A stretch of 6,582 nucleotides of DNA from contig WANG01000009.1 of the NCBI GenBank assembly GCA_015521945.1, forward strand, positions 1 through 6,582, read 5' to 3'. The stretch is from Candidatus Hydrothermarchaeota archaeon. Lineage in GTDB: Archaea > Hydrothermarchaeota > Hydrothermarchaeia > Hydrothermarchaeales > BMS3B. This document shows positions 4,862 to 6,582 of the stretch, in pieces. The position numbers and the translations under genes were made by a program. The notes beneath the pieces were generated by a model. It saw only the letters and a list, made by a program, of their open reading frames with translations, had not been told where the DNA came from and did not search any database. The first letter of the stretch is position 1, and every line of letters starts with the position of its first letter.

Positions 4862-6394
4862 ATGAGCCTGCCTCAGCGCGTGCGAGTTTTTGATACGACT
4901 CTGAGGGATGGTGAGCAGACGCCAGGGGTCTCTCTCACGGTTGAGCAGAAGCTCACCATCGCTCACCAGCTTGATAAGCTGGGGGTGCACGTGATTGAGG
5001 CGGGGTTCCCGATTTCTTCAAAGGGCGAGAGGCAGGCGGTGCGCAGGATAGCGGAGGCAGGGCTGGACGCCAAGGTGTGCGGCCTTGCGAGGGTGCTGGT
5101 GCAGGATATTGATGCGTGCGTGGACTGCGGGGTTGATATGGTGCACACCTTCGTGTCAACCAGCGATATACAGCGGGAGCATACCATAAAGAAGAGCCGG
5201 GAGGAGGTGCTTGAGCTCGTTGCACAGGCGGTGGAGCATGTGCGTGAGCACGGTATCACCTGCCTGTTCTCGGCGATGGATGCCACCAGAACGGAGCTGG
5301 ACTACCTCATCCAGGTGTTCAGAACCGCCGAGGAGGCGGGGGCGGAGATTATGAATATACCTGACACGGTGGGGGTGATGATACCCCCGGCGATGCGCAT
5401 GCTCACGGCGGAGGTGCGCAGGAGTATCGGTGCCAGGATTGATGTGCACTGCCACAACGATTTTGGGCTGGCGGTGGCGAACACGTTGGCGGCGGTTGAG
5501 GCGGGCGCGGAGCAGGTGCAGGTGACGGTGAACGGGATAGGGGAGAGGGCTGGAAATGCGAGCCTTGAGCAGGTGGTGATGAGCCTTACCTCCATATACG
5601 GGGTTGATACGGGGATAAGGACGGAGTACCTCTATGAGACTTCAAAGCTGGTGGAGAGGCTCACGGGAATCAGGATGCCCCCCAACTACCCCGTCGTGGG
5701 GGAGAACGCGTTTTCTCATGAGTCGGGTATCCACACCCACGGGGTGCTGGAGAGGGCTGAGACTTTTGAGCCGGGGGTTATGACCCCGGAGATGGTGGGG
5801 CACCGCAGGAGGCTGGTGAGCGGGAAGCATGCGGGGGTGCACGGGGTCAGGGCGATGCTCGCGGAGCTCGGTGTGCATGCCACGGAGGAGCAGGTGCGGG
5901 AGATTACGGCGAGGGTGAAGGAGCTGGGGGATAAGGGAAAGCGGGTCACGGATGCTGACCTCCTTGCCATAGCGGAGGCTGTGGTGGGGGAGGTGGCGGA
6001 GCAGGAGAAGGTGGTGGAGCTGGAGGAGTTTGCGGTGATGACCGGGAACAGGGTTATACCCACCGCCAGCGTGAGGCTGAGGTTCAGGGGCAGGGAGCTG
6101 AGGGGGGCTGAAACGGGGGTGGGTCCCGTGGATGCTGCCCTCAGGGCGGTGCGCTCGGTGCTCAGGGAGGTGGAGGATATACGCCTGGCTGAGTACCACT
6201 TAGAGGCTATTACCGGGGGAAGCGACGCGCTTGCTGAGGTGATGGTGAAGCTGGAGGATAGCAGGGGAAACGTGGCGAGCGGAAAGGCGGCGAGGGAGGA
6301 TATAGTGAATGCGAGCGTGGAGGCGATGGTGTCGGCGATTAACAGGATATTCCTGATGCGCAGTGGTGAAACTAAAGGGGGGTGCGGAAGGTGA
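4862..6394 (+). CDS. leuA: 2-isopropylmalate synthase
   Basis: 510 residues from ATG 4862. It condenses acetyl-CoA with 2-oxoisovalerate, the first committed step of leucine synthesis. Numbering from 4862: the TIM barrel (about 6-270) opens with R-V-F-D-T-T-L-R-D-G-E-Q-T-P-G-V (7-22); H196-C-H198-N-D supplies metal-binding histidines, with N-G-I-G-E-R-A-G-N-A-S-L-E at 224-236. G-E-N-A-F-S-H-E-S-G-I-H (280-291) is in the linker region. A LeuA-type regulatory domain follows (about 390-500), suggesting leucine feedback. G-F-P-I-S-S-K-G-E and H-T-F-V-S-T-S favour LeuA over citramalate synthase (CimA), but these paralogues are close, so the substrate is a family inference. Residue 139 is Met in S-A-M-D-A-T-R, where relatives have Glu. 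ATG 4862 is preceded by GAGG at short spacing; GTG 4838 would add eight residues. Confidence 0.9.
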   Translation: MSLPQRVRVFDTTLRDGEQTPGVSLTVEQKLTIAHQLDKLGVHVIEAGFPISSKGERQAVRRIAEAGLDAKVCGLARVLVQDIDACVDCGVDMVHTFVSTSDIQREHTIKKSREEVLELVAQAVEHVREHGITCLFSAMDATRTELDYLIQVFRTAEEAGAEIMNIPDTVGVMIPPAMRMLTAEVRRSIGARIDVHCHNDFGLAVANTLAAVEAGAEQVQVTVNGIGERAGNASLEQVVMSLTSIYGVDTGIRTEYLYETSKLVERLTGIRMPPNYPVVGENAFSHESGIHTHGVLERAETFEPGVMTPEMVGHRRRLVSGKHAGVHGVRAMLAELGVHATEEQVREITARVKELGDKGKRVTDADLLAIAEAVVGEVAEQEKVVELEEFAVMTGNRVIPTASVRLRFRGRELRGAETGVGPVDAALRAVRSVLREVEDIRLAEYHLEAITGGSDALAEVMVKLEDSRGNVASGKAAREDIVNASVEAMVSAINRIFLMRSGETKGGCGR

Positions 6395-6582
6395 GGGTTG
6401 AGCTCGGTCGTTGTATAGCCTGAAGCATGCTGAAGAAAGACGCATGCCTTCCCCCTGCACCTCCCGCCAGCTCTTGGTTGAGAGTTTGCGGGGGTGAGAG
6501 ATAGAGGAACGTGAAGTACGCCGGGAGCTTCGCTTGCGGGCAACTAAATCACAGAAATGAGAAGAGCATCGCAGGCAAGACG
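6395..6582. other. Region after leuA with no gene I can support
   Basis: The GTG at 6391 overlaps the leuA stop but its frame ends after ten codons. An inverted repeat, GCATGC at 6425-6430 and again at 6442-6447, could form a six-pair hairpin with an 11-nt loop just past leuA. There is no T-run to mark a terminator. From about 6536 the DNA is less GC-rich, as promoter regions often are. A frame from GTG 6511 stays open to the window edge but is too short to judge. Confidence 0.4.

Noticed and set aside
6391..6423. GTG overlapping the leuA stop as the start of a following gene
   Set aside because: The frame stops after ten codons, has no ribosome-binding site beyond chance purines, and has no recognisable continuation in the other frames.
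5642..6543. Minus-strand reading frames opposite leuA
   Set aside because: They are mirror frames of a well-supported gene, with low-complexity Ser/Pro/Leu or His/Pro translations.
595..6576. A 13-bp inverted repeat: GCCTGCGATGCTC at 595-607 and its complement at 6564-6576
   Set aside because: With this window length and base bias, about one such 13-bp match is expected by chance. The flanks do not extend it, and no element boundary lies nearby.
6511..6582. Frame from GTG 6511 open to the window edge
   Set aside because: Only 24 codons are visible, the GAGG before it is too close to the start, and the sequence is not recognisable. It may be the start of a gene, but the window cannot show it.

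Overview
The window looks archaeal. The evidence is two valine tRNA genes without an encoded CCA tail, TATA/BRE-like elements placed at leaderless distance from start codons, a box C/D guide RNA, and an archaeal-type acetyl-CoA synthase beta subunit (CdhC). The coding strand is GC-rich and strongly purine-loaded, with arginine mostly AGG and runs of GAG/GGG, which often goes with thermophily. CdhC implies an anaerobe with the Wood-Ljungdahl (acetyl-CoA) pathway: a methanogen, an Archaeoglobus-like organism or an ANME/alkane-oxidising relative. I cannot place it more precisely. There are no signs of mobile elements, CRISPR or recent transfer.

Layout. Positions 1-523 hold a probable leaderless gene for a two-CBS-domain protein, then tRNA-Val(UAC). 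Positions 524-689 hold a T-run that doubles as a TATA box, and a GC-rich segment with several possible hairpins before the next gene. Positions 690-4548 are a tight same-strand cluster: a SAMHD1-like HD phosphohydrolase, a single-pass membrane protein of unknown function, a 6-oxopurine-type phosphoribosyltransferase, and cdhC. An internal promoter probably separates the HD gene from the last three. Positions 4549-4861 are dense with RNA elements: a box C/D sRNA on the minus strand starting at the cdhC stop codon, tRNA-Val(GAC), and a leader with a strong Shine-Dalgarno site inside a possible hairpin and a ten-codon reading frame. Positions 4862-6394 encode 2-isopropylmalate synthase (leuA). 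Positions 6395-6582 have no gene I can support.

How the genes may work together. The HD enzyme (nucleotide breakdown) and the phosphoribosyltransferase (base salvage) suggest a purine-recycling pair. CdhC makes acetyl-CoA, the co-substrate of LeuA, but the two genes are separated by RNA genes and are probably separate transcription units.

The most notable item is the box C/D sRNA at 4547-4610 on the minus strand. All four boxes are present and both guides are exactly 12 nt. The D guide places its methylation site on C34 of a CAU-anticodon loop, consistent with elongator tRNA-Met and perhaps its intron-containing precursor. The leuA leader is the second place worth a look.
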